DNA from: Sphingobacterium sp. JB170
GTDB taxonomy: Bacteria; Bacteroidota; Bacteroidia; Sphingobacteriales; Sphingobacteriaceae
DNA: 64,000 nucleotides
Assembly (NCBI RefSeq): GCF_900163865.1
Contig: NZ_FUKU01000014.1
Span: 1 to 64,000, forward strand
Direction of reading: 5' to 3'
The translations under genes and the position numbers were made by a program. Positions within the stretch are counted from its first letter, which is position 1. Each line of letters starts with the position of its first letter. Under the pieces are notes generated by a model. The model had not been told where the DNA came from, ran no database searches, and saw only the letters and a list, made by a program, of their open reading frames with translations. Shown here one piece after another: positions 54,916-64,000 of this stretch.

Positions 54916-57225
54916 TTATTCTTTTTCAGAGGATTTTAACCGTAATCTTATCAAGCTATATACACCTAGGGCCGATATGGCTAAGACCACTGTTTCGAAC
55001 ATAGTATCTATTCCGCGAAAATCTACGAGTATGACGTTAACTACATTCTTTCCTTTCGCCAATAGGTAAGCATTTTCGCCATAAAAATCAGCTATCTCCG
55101 TGGTATTTGGCTCATACAGTATTCGCAAAGCGATCAGGGCGAGGATTGCTCCGAAGCCTAGGGCCAATATCGCATCTCTTACAAGTACCCAGCGGGTTGT
55201 TAAATTAATAAACGGTGGTAATTTATACAAAACAAGTACGAAGAGGACCGTTGTAAGGGTATCGATCGTAAACTGAGTCATCGCCAAATCAGGGGCGCTA
55301 TAAAATACAAATAACAAACAAATAGCATAACCAATTACGCTCGTCGAAACTACGGATGTTAGTCTTGATTTAGTTGTGACGATGATATATAAAGCACCTA
55401 AAAGAATAGCGACGATCCCTACCTCATACCAGGAAAGTGGTGTCAAATCCTCAAAATTGATGTAAATCGGGCCACTTATCCATAGTTTGTAACCCAATAG
55501 AAGTTCTGCCGCTAAGATGATTTTAAAATGATAGGAGCGCAGATAGCCGTTGTGAAATATATCGGTATACCATTTTGCAAATACGGCAAACTGTTTTCCA
55601 ATTCCCGTAATTACATATTGCGCCGAAATTTTATTCGCACTTTCTATTTTAGCTAATTTTATTGAGCTCGGTTTATTGAATAGATAAACGAGCGTCCCTA
55701 CAGCAAGTGTGGATAAACTTAGGATGAGAACCGTGTTAAACCCATGCCAAATTTTTAGGTGTAGATTAGTCTCTACTCCGGCAATTGCGTTGGCAACTTG
55801 GTGGGAAAAATAGTCTCCTGTTATGGATGGAAAAATACCAAAAACAATCGACAAGATCGCTAAAATTAGGGGCGGGATCCACATCGAAAAAGGAGGAAGT
55901 TGTATTTTGCTATACTCCTCGGGCAGCGGGCCTACAAACGGTTTTATTCCCACTATAAAACCGGCGGCAACTAGGCCTATATTGGTGGCGACAGCAATGG
56001 CCGTGAGCCATATTTGCCAATTTTGTTGATAATGCAGCGTTGCTTCGTATATCAGATCTTTACCTATAAAACCGAAAGTGCTCGGTAATCCAGCGCTGGA
56101 CAGCGCTGCGAGTAAAGCGGCAATAAATACTGGTTTGAGTACTTTGCCGAGGCCACTCAATTTGGTGATGTCGCGGGTGTGCGTTTCATGGTCGATAACC
56201 CCGGTAACCATAAATAAAGTTGCTTTATAAAGGGCATGTACGAGAATAAACACACTAGCGGCAATGATCGCTTCTTTCGTTCCCATTCCGAGTAAAAAAG
56301 TGAGCATACCCAGGGCAGCAATTGTTGAATACGCTAAAATTGCTTTCAGGTCTGTTCGGAATAGTGCGTGAATAGCTGCCATGAGCATGGTGAAGCCACC
56401 GACAATCATTAGTGTGGTGTTCCAGTATTCGGTATTTCCTAACGCCGGTGTGAACCGGGCAAGCAAGTAGATACCCGCTTTTACCATCGTTGCCGAGTGA
56501 AGATAGGCTGAGACAGGTGTCGGTGCTTTCATCGCGCCAGGTAACCAAAAATGGAAAGGAAATTGCGCCGATTTAGTGAACGCGCCAATAAACATCAACC
56601 CGATAACCACCGGGTACATTTGATGATTGATTAGAATCTCTCGTTGGGTTACCAAATCGCTGATAATATAGGTGCCCGTGATGTTTCCCATGAGTATTAA
56701 ACCTGCCAGTAAGAAGAACCCCCCGAGACCGGTGATGCTAAGGGCGGTAATCGCGCTGTTACGCGAATCTTTATTGTCGTTGTTGAAACCGATGAGGAAA
56801 AAGGAGCTAATGCTCGTTAATTCCCAAAAGACAAACAGGCTCAAAATATTATTCGATAGGACCACGCCGAGCATTGCGCTCATAAATAGCAGGAGGTAAG
56901 CGAAAAAGCGATCAAAATAGGGGTGGCCTCTGAGATAGGTGCGTGCGTAAAAGAATATTCCAGTACCGATTCCCGTGATGAGTAAGGCAAATAAGAGGGA
57001 GAGACCGTCGAGTTTGAAATCTAGGTTCACTCCTAAAGAAGGTACCCAACTAACATGTTGTAGCACATTAGTTCCGAGCGTGATTGCAGGTATCTGCAGC
57101 AGGTAATATAAAAATAATATAACAGGGATTAAGGGGAGTAAAATACTCCATTTCGTCTTAATAATATTGCCAAATGGTATAAGAAGGCACGATATTATTA
57201 ATCCTGTTAAAACAGTAAATAGCAT
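54916..57225 (-). CDS. mrpA: Mrp Na+/H+ antiporter subunit A
   Basis: 769 residues with ~20 TM helices. The NuoL-like part holds the TM5 glutamate in NNILSLFVFWELTSISSFFL (~123-142), the lysine in AFTKSAQFPFHFWLPGAM (~215) and VHALYKATLFMVTGVIDHET (~327-346). The C-terminal part carries the MrpA-specific DUF4040-type region (SAPDLAMTQFTIDTLTTVL, ~637). First gene of a complete mrpABCDEFG operon, which in other bacteria exports Na+ (and sometimes K+) in exchange for H+ and supports alkaline and salt tolerance. Confidence 0.96.
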   Translation of the reverse strand: MLFTVLTGLIISCLLIPFGNIIKTKWSILLPLIPVILFLYYLLQIPAITLGTNVLQHVSWVPSLGVNLDFKLDGLSLLFALLITGIGTGIFFYARTYLRGHPYFDRFFAYLLLFMSAMLGVVLSNNILSLFVFWELTSISSFFLIGFNNDNKDSRNSAITALSITGLGGFFLLAGLILMGNITGTYIISDLVTQREILINHQMYPVVIGLMFIGAFTKSAQFPFHFWLPGAMKAPTPVSAYLHSATMVKAGIYLLARFTPALGNTEYWNTTLMIVGGFTMLMAAIHALFRTDLKAILAYSTIAALGMLTFLLGMGTKEAIIAASVFILVHALYKATLFMVTGVIDHETHTRDITKLSGLGKVLKPVFIAALLAALSSAGLPSTFGFIGKDLIYEATLHYQQNWQIWLTAIAVATNIGLVAAGFIVGIKPFVGPLPEEYSKIQLPPFSMWIPPLILAILSIVFGIFPSITGDYFSHQVANAIAGVETNLHLKIWHGFNTVLILSLSTLAVGTLVYLFNKPSSIKLAKIESANKISAQYVITGIGKQFAVFAKWYTDIFHNGYLRSYHFKIILAAELLLGYKLWISGPIYINFEDLTPLSWYEVGIVAILLGALYIIVTTKSRLTSVVSTSVIGYAICLLFVFYSAPDLAMTQFTIDTLTTVLFVLVLYKLPPFINLTTRWVLVRDAILALGFGAILALIALRILYEPNTTEIADFYGENAYLLAKGKNVVNVILVDFRGIDTMFETVVLAISALGVYSLIRLRLKSSEKE

Positions 57226-57419
57226 ACAGTTTTAATAATGTAATTAATCTTGGAAATAGCATAAAAATACGAATTAATTTACAGATTTGCTTAGATGTAT
57301 TCGTTTTTTTATCGGCGAGATAGCAGATTATATCTGCGTATTCGACCAGTGGGCACTTTGAGGGGGGAAGTGTAAGTAAATTAACAGAACGATGATCGTA
57401 ATATACTTTTGTGCCAAGA

Positions 57420-57467
57420 AAAAGAGCAGCATAACCGTATAGCTAAAATAGTTCAGTTACGCTGCTC
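57420..57467 (-). terminator. terminator of acs
   Basis: GAGCAGCATAAC (57424-57435) pairs with GTTACGCTGCTC (57456-57467) apart from one mismatched or wobble position. On the minus strand it is followed by TTTTTCTT. It sits 20 bases beyond the acs stop. Confidence 0.82.
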
Positions 57468-57487
57468 CAGGATCTTACATTGGGAAC

Positions 57488-59407
57488 TTATTCGGATGTG
57501 AATTCCTCTGCACCTTTAATTATAGCATCGACTACTGTCGGATCCTGCAAAGTAGAGATGTCGCCGAGATTATCAATTTCGCCTCCTGCAATCTTGCGCA
57601 GAATACGACGCATTATTTTACCAGAGCGAGTCTTAGGTAAATCGGGGACGAACTGAATAATATCGGGTTTAGCGATGGCGCCTATCAGGCGAGTAATTGT
57701 TTGCAAAATATCCTGACGCGTGCCGGCCTCATCGACATGATGATTTGCAATTACGAAAGCATATATTCCTTGTCCTTTTACGGGGTGCGGGTAACCGACA
57801 ATTGCTGATTCAACAACATCGGAATGCATATTAATCGCATTTTCCACCTCTGCCGTTCCGATACGGTGTCCCGAGACGTTTAATACGTCATCTACGCGTC
57901 CGGTAATTTTGTAAAAACCGTCGGGATTTCTGTAGCAACCGTCGCCTGTAAAATATTTATTTTCATAAGTGGCGAAATAGGTTTGTCGGCAACGTTCGTG
58001 GTCACCCCACGTTGTACGTAACATGCCAGGCCAAGGGAATTTAATACAGAGGTTTCCAGTAACATCATTCCCTTCGAGTTCATTTCCGTTTTCATCCATC
58101 AAACATGGTTGAACCCCAGGAAGTGGTAACATCGCATAGCCAGGTATAGTTGGTGAAATTCCTGCCATGGGAGCGATCAAAATTCCACCATTCTCTGTTT
58201 GCCACCAAGTATCGGTTATCGGCGCTTTATTTTTACCAACCTTTTCATTGTACCAATTCCAGGCTTCCTCGTTAATCGGTTCGCCGACGGATCCTAGTTT
58301 GGTGATACTACTTAAATCCTTACCATCGAGATATTTGTCGCCAAAAGCCATTAAAGAACGTATTGCCGTAGGCGCTGTATAAAGTGTGTTTACTTTAAAT
58401 TTATCGACAATATCCCACAGGCGTCCAGCATCCGGATAGGTCGGCGTACCTTCAAACATGAGCGAAGTCGCTCCTTGTGATAGTGGTCCGTAGACAATAT
58501 AGCTGTGTCCTGTGATCCATCCGATATCGGCAGTACAGAAGTATACTTCTCCGGGTTGGTATTGGAACACATTGGAGAAGGTATAGCCCGTATAGACCAT
58601 GTAGCCCCCCGTGGTGTGTACGACACCTTTTGGCTTTCCGGTCGAACCGGAAGTATATAAAATAAACAAGGGGTCTTCGGAATCCATCTCTTCGGCCGGA
58701 CAGGGCGGGTTGCCTTGAGTCTCCACTTTCTTGATTTCATCTTCGAGCCATACGTCACGTCCTTTAATCATCGATATTGGTGTGCGCGTGCGCGTTAAGA
58801 CGATAACGCGCTCAACAGATTTACACTGCATGAGTGCATCGTCAACGATTGATTTCAACTCCAATACTTTTCCAGCACGGTATCCACCGTCGGATGTGAC
58901 AACAAGCTTGCATTCTGCGTCAGTAATGCGGTCGGCAATCGACTGAGCGGAAAATCCCCCAAACACGACCGAGTGAATTGCTCCGATCCGCGCGCATCCA
59001 AGTACCGCAATTACGAGCTCAGGAACCATCGGTAGATAGATGCAAACGCGGTCGCCTTTTACTACACCGTTGTTTTTAAGGACGTTCGCAAAGGTTTCTA
59101 CTTTGTCGAGCAATTGTTTGTATGTTAATATACGATGTGCTTCGTTTGGATCATTCGGTTCCCAAATAATAGCGGGCTTATCTCCTTGATTGTAAATATG
59201 ACGATCAAGGCAATTTTCAGTAATATTCAATTTACCACCCTCGAACCATTTTATTTTTGGTTCGGTGAAGTTCCAATCTAACACGTTCGTCCATTTCCTT
59301 TTCCAGAAGAAATTTTCAGCAATTTCTCCCCAAAATTCAGACGGCTTTTCGACGCTGTATTTGTAAGCATCTTGATATTCTTCGAAACTTTTAATTTGTA
59401 GGTTCAT
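57488..59407 (-). CDS. acs: acetyl-CoA synthetase (AMP-forming)
   Basis: 639 residues, the standard length. ATP-binding P-loop YTSGSTGKPKGVVHT (~251-265), WWQTENGG (~399), YFTGDGCYRNPDGFYKITGR (~487) and the C-terminal catalytic lysine in PKTRSGKIMRRILRKIAGG (~595-613). That lysine is the residue commonly regulated by acetylation in Acs enzymes. Converts acetate to acetyl-CoA. Lone gene with a 3' terminator. Confidence 0.97.
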   Translation of the reverse strand: MNLQIKSFEEYQDAYKYSVEKPSEFWGEIAENFFWKRKWTNVLDWNFTEPKIKWFEGGKLNITENCLDRHIYNQGDKPAIIWEPNDPNEAHRILTYKQLLDKVETFANVLKNNGVVKGDRVCIYLPMVPELVIAVLGCARIGAIHSVVFGGFSAQSIADRITDAECKLVVTSDGGYRAGKVLELKSIVDDALMQCKSVERVIVLTRTRTPISMIKGRDVWLEDEIKKVETQGNPPCPAEEMDSEDPLFILYTSGSTGKPKGVVHTTGGYMVYTGYTFSNVFQYQPGEVYFCTADIGWITGHSYIVYGPLSQGATSLMFEGTPTYPDAGRLWDIVDKFKVNTLYTAPTAIRSLMAFGDKYLDGKDLSSITKLGSVGEPINEEAWNWYNEKVGKNKAPITDTWWQTENGGILIAPMAGISPTIPGYAMLPLPGVQPCLMDENGNELEGNDVTGNLCIKFPWPGMLRTTWGDHERCRQTYFATYENKYFTGDGCYRNPDGFYKITGRVDDVLNVSGHRIGTAEVENAINMHSDVVESAIVGYPHPVKGQGIYAFVIANHHVDEAGTRQDILQTITRLIGAIAKPDIIQFVPDLPKTRSGKIMRRILRKIAGGEIDNLGDISTLQDPTVVDAIIKGAEEFTSE

Positions 59408-59584
59408 TTGTGCGTAGCAATATTTAATGTTTTTATTTATTTAATACAGTCACGCTTTTATTATATTTTGACCGTATTGAATAGTGATTAGCTAATTTAG
59501 TTTTTTTTGCCATGATTATCAATTTAAAAGCGCAAATTCGATAACATTAATGCCTTGTTGAATAACTATCATTAACTTTATTTT

Positions 59585-60457
59585 GTGAACATATTTAAGC
59601 ATACTTATTATTTTTTGGTTCATACAAATATGTTGATCGCTGCGGCGGCAATGGCTCAATGTGCGCTCACATATTTTTTTTTCGAAACACGTTTTGATTG
59701 GTCAATTATTGCAATTGAGGGAGCTGCAACATTATTATTGTATAACTTCAGCTTGTGGCTTTCTAAACCCAAAGACCCTTTTAAATCGAGTTATTTACGC
59801 ACCCGCTGGGTCTTTAAGCACGAATGGATATTATGGGTGAACAGTGGTGTGGCTTTTGTTGTGCTTATACTCGCGATCCAACAAATTCATCTTTTAAGTT
59901 TGTTATTTTTAGGCGCAATAGGGCTAGTGAGCGTTGCCTATTCATTCCCTGTATTTCCGTACCAAGGTAAACGGGTCGGTTTACGTCAGTTGCCAGGAGC
60001 CAAGATCTTTCATATAGCGCTCGTTTGGGTTTTAAGCTCCGTGTGCCTACCGGCCTTCGAACTTTATCTGAACGGGTGGCAGCCCGAAGTGATAAAATTT
60101 ACCAATCTTTTTTGCCTAAAGTTTATTTTTATCATCATCTGCACTTTACCGTTCGATATACGTGATATTAAACAAGATTCTTATTATCATCTGAAAACGA
60201 TCCCGAACATGATTGGCGCTATCAAAGCGATCCGCCTCTGTTACACCCTTCTATTTGTGCACAGCGCAGCTATACTTTTGGCCCCTTTTCCCTGGGTGCT
60301 AAAAATTGGCGTTTTGACAACAAATATCGGTGTGGCGCTATTGCTGAGAACGGTAGTATTTCGAAATGCAGACCGCTATCACTATGCCTATTTGTTTGAC
60401 TTTGCGTTGGTGGTGCAGTTTCTTACGGTCGCTGTATCTATATTTTTGTTTTCGTAA
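59585..60457 (+). CDS. UbiA-like polytopic membrane protein
   Basis: 290 residues, eight or nine TM helices. The sequence CTLPFDIRDIKQDSYYHLKT (~192-211) matches the second Asp-rich motif (DxxDxxxD) of UbiA prenyltransferases. The first motif is weak: an N..D pattern in YNFSLWLSKPKD (~54-65). It could be a degenerate or unusual prenyltransferase. The start is GTG (59585). Its 3' end overlaps the convergent dehydrogenase gene by 20 bases. Confidence 0.7.
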   Translation: MNIFKHTYYFLVHTNMLIAAAAMAQCALTYFFFETRFDWSIIAIEGAATLLLYNFSLWLSKPKDPFKSSYLRTRWVFKHEWILWVNSGVAFVVLILAIQQIHLLSLLFLGAIGLVSVAYSFPVFPYQGKRVGLRQLPGAKIFHIALVWVLSSVCLPAFELYLNGWQPEVIKFTNLFCLKFIFIIICTLPFDIRDIKQDSYYHLKTIPNMIGAIKAIRLCYTLLFVHSAAILLAPFPWVLKIGVLTTNIGVALLLRTVVFRNADRYHYAYLFDFALVVQFLTVAVSIFLFS

Positions 60458-61376
60458 GCGCGATAATTTTTTCGGCTAGAATATCCGATAATTTATAATA
60501 GCTTTCAAAGGTCCAACCCGCAATATGTGGGCTCAGCAGGACGTTGTCCCGTTCAATGAGGTCTTGGTACCAAACTTCGTCGGCGAGCATCGGAAACTTT
60601 TCCACGGGCAACACATCAAATGCGGCGCCAAGAATTTTCCCTTGATCGATTGCTTTTAGGACGGCAGGAACCTCAACAATTCCCCCGCGAGCGCCCATCA
60701 AGAAAAAAAATGGTTTGCGGAAATGGAGTAGATATTCATCGTTAATGAGACCTTTGGTCTCTCGCGTCAAAGGGATGTGAAAACTAAGAATATCGGCTTG
60801 GCGCACGACCTCTTCCATGGAAACTTCTTGAACGAAGGTGTCGCTAAACCCTGTTTTGTATTTATCATATGCGATGACCTTAACGTCGAATCCTGATAAT
60901 TTCTTTGCCATCGCTTTGCCGTTGTGGCCGTACCCGATCAGGGCAACCGTTCGACCTTTTAATTCAAATCCTCGATTGCCTTCCCTGTCCCATATTCCGC
61001 GTGCAATCTGTGCGTTTGCACGATTGTGGTTGTTCATCAAGTTGAGCAGCATGCCAATCATATGTTCGCCTACTGCGTCACAGTTTCCTTCATTTGCGGA
61101 AATCAAGACGATACTTTTTGATTGCGCATAATTTTCGTCGATGTTGTCCATTCCGGCGCCAGTCCGCGCAATAAACTGGAGATTGGAGCCCTGGTCGATA
61201 AAGGAGCTGTCCACCTGGAATTTTGATCGAATAATGAGTCCGGTATATTGATCGATAACTTGGTTGGCATCGTCCTGTGTAAATTCGGGGTGATAGTCGA
61301 AAGATATCTTACTTGCCGTAAGTTTTTGCAATAATATTTCGTGAAGATCGTCGACGATGAGTATGTGTGTTTTCAC
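60438..61376 (-). CDS. D-isomer-specific 2-hydroxyacid dehydrogenase family protein
   Basis: 312 residues. NAD-binding loop VALIGYGHNGKAMAKKLSGF (~149-168), active-site Arg in MGARGGIVEVPAV (~234), Glu in the EKFPM region and His in LLSPHIAGWTFES (~284-296). Resembles phosphoglycerate dehydrogenase but lacks an ACT domain. GTG start. Last gene of a rsmA-monooxygenase-dehydrogenase operon, 6 bases after its neighbour. Confidence 0.88.
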   Translation of the reverse strand: MKTHILIVDDLHEILLQKLTASKISFDYHPEFTQDDANQVIDQYTGLIIRSKFQVDSSFIDQGSNLQFIARTGAGMDNIDENYAQSKSIVLISANEGNCDAVGEHMIGMLLNLMNNHNRANAQIARGIWDREGNRGFELKGRTVALIGYGHNGKAMAKKLSGFDVKVIAYDKYKTGFSDTFVQEVSMEEVVRQADILSFHIPLTRETKGLINDEYLLHFRKPFFFLMGARGGIVEVPAVLKAIDQGKILGAAFDVLPVEKFPMLADEVWYQDLIERDNVLLSPHIAGWTFESYYKLSDILAEKIIALTKTKI

Positions 61377-61382
61377 AGGCGA

Positions 61383-62540
61383 TTATTTTTTTGATAAAAA
61401 GTTTTCGGTTAATAACCGTTGAAGTTGTTGTTGTTTCATGCGCTCGGGCATGATACGCATGAGGGAATTTCGCAATTGAATTGAAGCCTTATTTTCCCAT
61501 TGTGCAATCCATCCGATTCGACGGGACGTGTTGATGATGTAGCTCGTCCTTTCGAGCCGGCGCTCTGAAACGTTCCGGAAAACTTCTGAAATATCACTGG
61601 ACTCTTGCAGTTCATCGTATAGTACCGCAACATCTTCAACGGCTTGGCATGCACCTTGTCCCATATTTGGGGTTGTAGCATGTCCGGCGTCGCCGATCAG
61701 TAATATTTTACCATAAGCAAGGCTTTTCAGCGGTTTGATGTCCATGATTTCACTGCAAATGAGCTGTTCGTTGGATGTGCTGCTTAGCACCGAGCCGATC
61801 GGCTGGTGGTAGTTGGCGAAGCGTTTACGTAGATCATCGATGGTGAATTTACGTAAAATAGGGTCGTTTACTTTTCCATTGATACATGCATACCAATAAA
61901 TTTTTTGATCAACCAACGGCGTCATTCCAAAGCGCCCGTTGCTACCCCATGTCTCGTATGACGACGTTAGATCGATATGTTGGTTGTCGATCACCGCGCG
62001 CCAACACATGTACCCTGCGTAACGCGGTTTTGCTTTAGGAAGTAGCTGCTGCCGTAACGTTGAACGAATGCCATCGGCAACAATTAGCCCATGGGCGTGG
62101 ACGCTGGATCCATCCGAGAAATTAATAGTGACCCGGCCCTGATTTTGGGTGAAACTGATAGCTTGTTTGCCTAGTCGAACGTGTCCCTCCGGAAGCTGTG
62201 CCAGCAGAAAGCTATGTAGCTCTCCCCGGTGTAAGGCAAAGTTCTTTTGTTTGTAATAGGTGCCTATTTGTTCGGTTTTTGGACTGATAAGGATTTTGCC
62301 GTTCGCGTCAAGGATATTGTAGGAAGGTAGGAAATGACCGATTTTCTCTACACCCTGACGGAGTCCTAAAATGTCCAATGCATGCATGGCGTTGGCCGCT
62401 AATCCAAATCCGGCGCCAATGCCGCGTAGTGCAGCAGCCTGTTCATATACGGTGGCCGAGAGGCCTGCTTTTTGAAGCGCTATAGCTGCGGTTAATCCGG
62501 CGACTCCGCCGCCAATTATTGCGATGTTAGTAGTCTCCAT
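61383..62540 (-). CDS. FAD-dependent monooxygenase (PHBH-fold, TetX/UbiH-like)
   Basis: 385 residues. N-terminal GxGxxG motif IAIIGGGVAGLTAAIALQKA (~7-26), the DG motif VADGIRSTLRQQL (~153-165) and the FAD-ribityl motif ILLIGDAGHATTPNMGQGAC (~273-292). These three define class A flavoprotein hydroxylases. The substrate (aromatic or other) is unknown. Sits 11 bases after rsmA and 6 before the dehydrogenase, so it is likely co-transcribed with both. Confidence 0.9.
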   Translation of the reverse strand: METTNIAIIGGGVAGLTAAIALQKAGLSATVYEQAAALRGIGAGFGLAANAMHALDILGLRQGVEKIGHFLPSYNILDANGKILISPKTEQIGTYYKQKNFALHRGELHSFLLAQLPEGHVRLGKQAISFTQNQGRVTINFSDGSSVHAHGLIVADGIRSTLRQQLLPKAKPRYAGYMCWRAVIDNQHIDLTSSYETWGSNGRFGMTPLVDQKIYWYACINGKVNDPILRKFTIDDLRKRFANYHQPIGSVLSSTSNEQLICSEIMDIKPLKSLAYGKILLIGDAGHATTPNMGQGACQAVEDVAVLYDELQESSDISEVFRNVSERRLERTSYIINTSRRIGWIAQWENKASIQLRNSLMRIMPERMKQQQLQRLLTENFLSKK

Positions 62541-62551
62541 GCGCAGTGTTA

Positions 62552-63331
62552 TTAAAGCGCAGGTTCGACCTCGCGCGTTAGTTCCATGAAGTTTTCAACC
62601 GAGAGCCGCTCGGCGCGTAACTCATATAACGGATTATCGCTCATGCGTTCTTTTGGAAGGACCGCCGATAGCGCGTTACGCAATGTTTTGCGCCGCTGGT
62701 TAAACCCCGCTTTTACCACGCGCCAAAAAAGCTTTTCGTTACAGTCCAGTGATTCGCGCGTATTCCTTGTCATCTTTATGACTCCAGAGAGCACCTTCGG
62801 TGGCGGATTGAAAGCGCCCGCCTTTACAGTAAATAGATATTGAACATCGTAGTACGTTTGTAGAAAGACGCTAAGTATGCCATATTCTTTATTGCCTGGT
62901 TTTGCAACGCAACGTTCAGCGACTTCCTTTTGAAACATGCCGGTCATCTGTACTACACGGTCACGCTCATCCAGTATTTTGAAAAGAATTTGTGAGGATA
63001 TATTGTAAGGGAAGTTGCCTATTACGGCGATTCGAGGCCCGAAGAGCGTCGCAAAATCGAGTGTTAAAAAGTCTCCATGTATTAGGCGGTTTTCCAGTTG
63101 TGGATATTTGTCCGCAAGGAAGTTGATTGATTCCTCATCGACATCGATTAGCCATGTTTGGTAGGCTGTGTTTTGAAGAAGAAAGTCCGATAGTACGCCC
63201 ATCCCAGGACCGACTTCCAAAACGGTGTCGAAACCCACGGAGGGAGTCAGCGCATTCACAATCTTTTCTGCAGCATTTTTATCATTTAGAAAATGTTGTC
63301 CGAGGTGTTTTTTTGCGCGTACGGTGCTCAT
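62552..63331 (-). CDS. rsmA: 16S rRNA (adenine1518-N6/adenine1519-N6)-dimethyltransferase
   Basis: 259 residues. KKHLGQHFLNDKNAAEKIV (~7-25), SAM-binding EVGPGMGVLSDFLL (~39-52), and the catalytic motif GNFPYNISSQILFKI (~105-119), in which NFPY replaces the more common NLPY. A C-terminal FNQRRKTLRNALS block is typical. First gene of its operon. Confidence 0.97.
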   Translation of the reverse strand: MSTVRAKKHLGQHFLNDKNAAEKIVNALTPSVGFDTVLEVGPGMGVLSDFLLQNTAYQTWLIDVDEESINFLADKYPQLENRLIHGDFLTLDFATLFGPRIAVIGNFPYNISSQILFKILDERDRVVQMTGMFQKEVAERCVAKPGNKEYGILSVFLQTYYDVQYLFTVKAGAFNPPPKVLSGVIKMTRNTRESLDCNEKLFWRVVKAGFNQRRKTLRNALSAVLPKERMSDNPLYELRAERLSVENFMELTREVEPAL

Positions 63332-63553
63332 GTGATCTGTTTTTGCAAAGATAACATTTTAAAATAAGTGGCCGTTATCGGTGGGGGATCGCGATTTCTT
63401 ATTTCAGCACGGCTGTGTAGCTTGTTTTTAACTAAGGGACAGATATTTAATCCATAAAATCAGCGACGAAAATATAATTTAATTCTCTGGTAATCTTACG
63501 TTATTGGATTCGATTTTGTGCTTTTTAAGCTTTATGAGCTTAAATATACGATT

Positions 63554-63883
63554 ATGAAAAATTTAGCTAAGTTTTTAAACATCGTGGCTATAGTAGCTGC
63601 AGTTTCTTTAATGTCGGTAGGATCAGTGCATGCCCAAGATTCGAAACCCAAAAAGATGCCGATCAAAAATACGCCAGTGGTACCACCGAGTAACAAAATG
63701 CCTGGAATTCCAGATTCAGGAGCTTTCAGCAAGAAAGGCAAAAAAGACGAGCCTAAAAAAATGGTTGACAAACCAACGGGCGAAAAGCATAATGGCTTCG
63801 ACGTTTTTATCGATGCGCAGAATAAAAAGTTTTATCTGGATGCAAAAGGCGAGAAGAAGTTTCTTACAGAAAAAGAAAAATAG
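63554..63883 (+). CDS. small exported Lys/Pro-rich protein of unknown function
   Basis: I start it at 63554, giving a signal peptide (MKNLAKFLNIVAIVAAVSLM, cleaved after SVHAQ). An in-frame upstream ATG at 63518 would only add 12 residues ahead of the signal. The mature ~80 residues are very basic: a KPKKMPIKNTPVVPPSNKMP stretch, then KKGKKDEPKK, then a conserved-looking end NGFDVFIDAQNKKFYLDAKG. No recognised domain. It stands alone ahead of pdxA. Confidence 0.65.
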   Translation: MKNLAKFLNIVAIVAAVSLMSVGSVHAQDSKPKKMPIKNTPVVPPSNKMPGIPDSGAFSKKGKKDEPKKMVDKPTGEKHNGFDVFIDAQNKKFYLDAKGEKKFLTEKEK

Positions 63884-63958
63884 AATAATAGCATTGCATT
63901 GTTGAAAGCCCAATTATTAACCTAAATTTTTGTAATTTTGATTCAAAGCTTTCGAACA

Positions 63959-64000
63959 ATGAGTGAAAAATTAAAAATCGGAATTACCGTTGGAGATATC
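63959..64000 (+). CDS. pdxA: 4-hydroxythreonine-4-phosphate dehydrogenase, 5' end (partial)
   Basis: The first 14 codons read MSEKLKIGITVGDI, matching the N-terminus of Bacteroidota PdxA (KIGISxGDxxGIG). It runs off the window. Assignment rests on this short stretch. In addition, rsmA and pdxA lie near each other in many bacteria, which supports it. Confidence 0.6.
   Translation, partial: MSEKLKIGITVGDI

Overview
The window is a chromosomal segment of a Bacteroidota bacterium, most likely of the Sphingobacteriaceae. I base this on the protein families, on genes that start without Shine-Dalgarno sequences, and on several promoters of the Bacteroidota type (a TTG, about 19 bases, then TAnnTTTG). 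The family-level placement is inference. Almost all of the window is ordinary core genome, densely packed on both strands. It opens at the 3' end of a 5S rRNA gene and closes 14 codons into a pdxA-like gene.

Layout. 1-5.7 kb: end of an rRNA operon, then a three-gene RND efflux operon (membrane fusion protein, pump, TolC-type channel). 6.1-14.1 kb: a Tat-exported GH109-type glycosidase, a lipoprotein of the formylglycine-generating enzyme family with both active-site cysteines, carB, and a GH20 beta-hexosaminidase. Together the carbohydrate genes suggest use of N-acetylated and possibly sulfated glycans. 14.2-27.2 kb: housekeeping genes (lipA, an amidohydrolase lipoprotein, a bacilliredoxin, ahcY, a NadR-type kinase, ykuK-like, upp, uvrB, proB-proA, a 1-Cys peroxiredoxin). 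27.25-27.59 kb: a degenerate, ORF-less group IIC intron lying directly behind the peroxiredoxin terminator. 27.6-35.5 kb: a sigma factor gene paired with a membrane-bound trypsin-like protease that carries an anti-sigma-like N-terminus, then ispF, a class A penicillin-binding protein, uvrC and era.

35.6-43.1 kb: three initiator tRNA genes in an exact 121-bp tandem array, followed by an AT-richer genomic island. The island holds a hipA relic, a Cys-nucleophile alpha/beta hydrolase, a broken small membrane-protein gene, two AraC regulators, a flavodoxin-fold quinone reductase and a complete IS21-family element with a 5-bp target duplication. At its far end is a stranded 3' fragment of an initiator tRNA that matches copies 1 and 2. 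The third tRNA copy has a different T-stem. This is what integration into a tRNA gene with replacement of its 3' end would leave. No integrase remains.

43.1-64 kb: core genome again, with an FAD oxidoreductase, der, cysS, a tandem NTF2-like secreted protein, a SurA-type isomerase, a lactonase, a complete seven-gene Mrp Na+/H+ antiporter operon (mrpA-G), acs, a UbiA-like membrane protein, an operon of rsmA, a flavin monooxygenase and a 2-hydroxyacid dehydrogenase, a small Lys-rich exported protein, and the start of pdxA.

The observations most worth following are the group IIC intron relic, the tRNA-exchanging island, and the sigma factor with its protease/anti-sigma fusion. I found no CRISPR array, prophage, or secondary-metabolite cluster.
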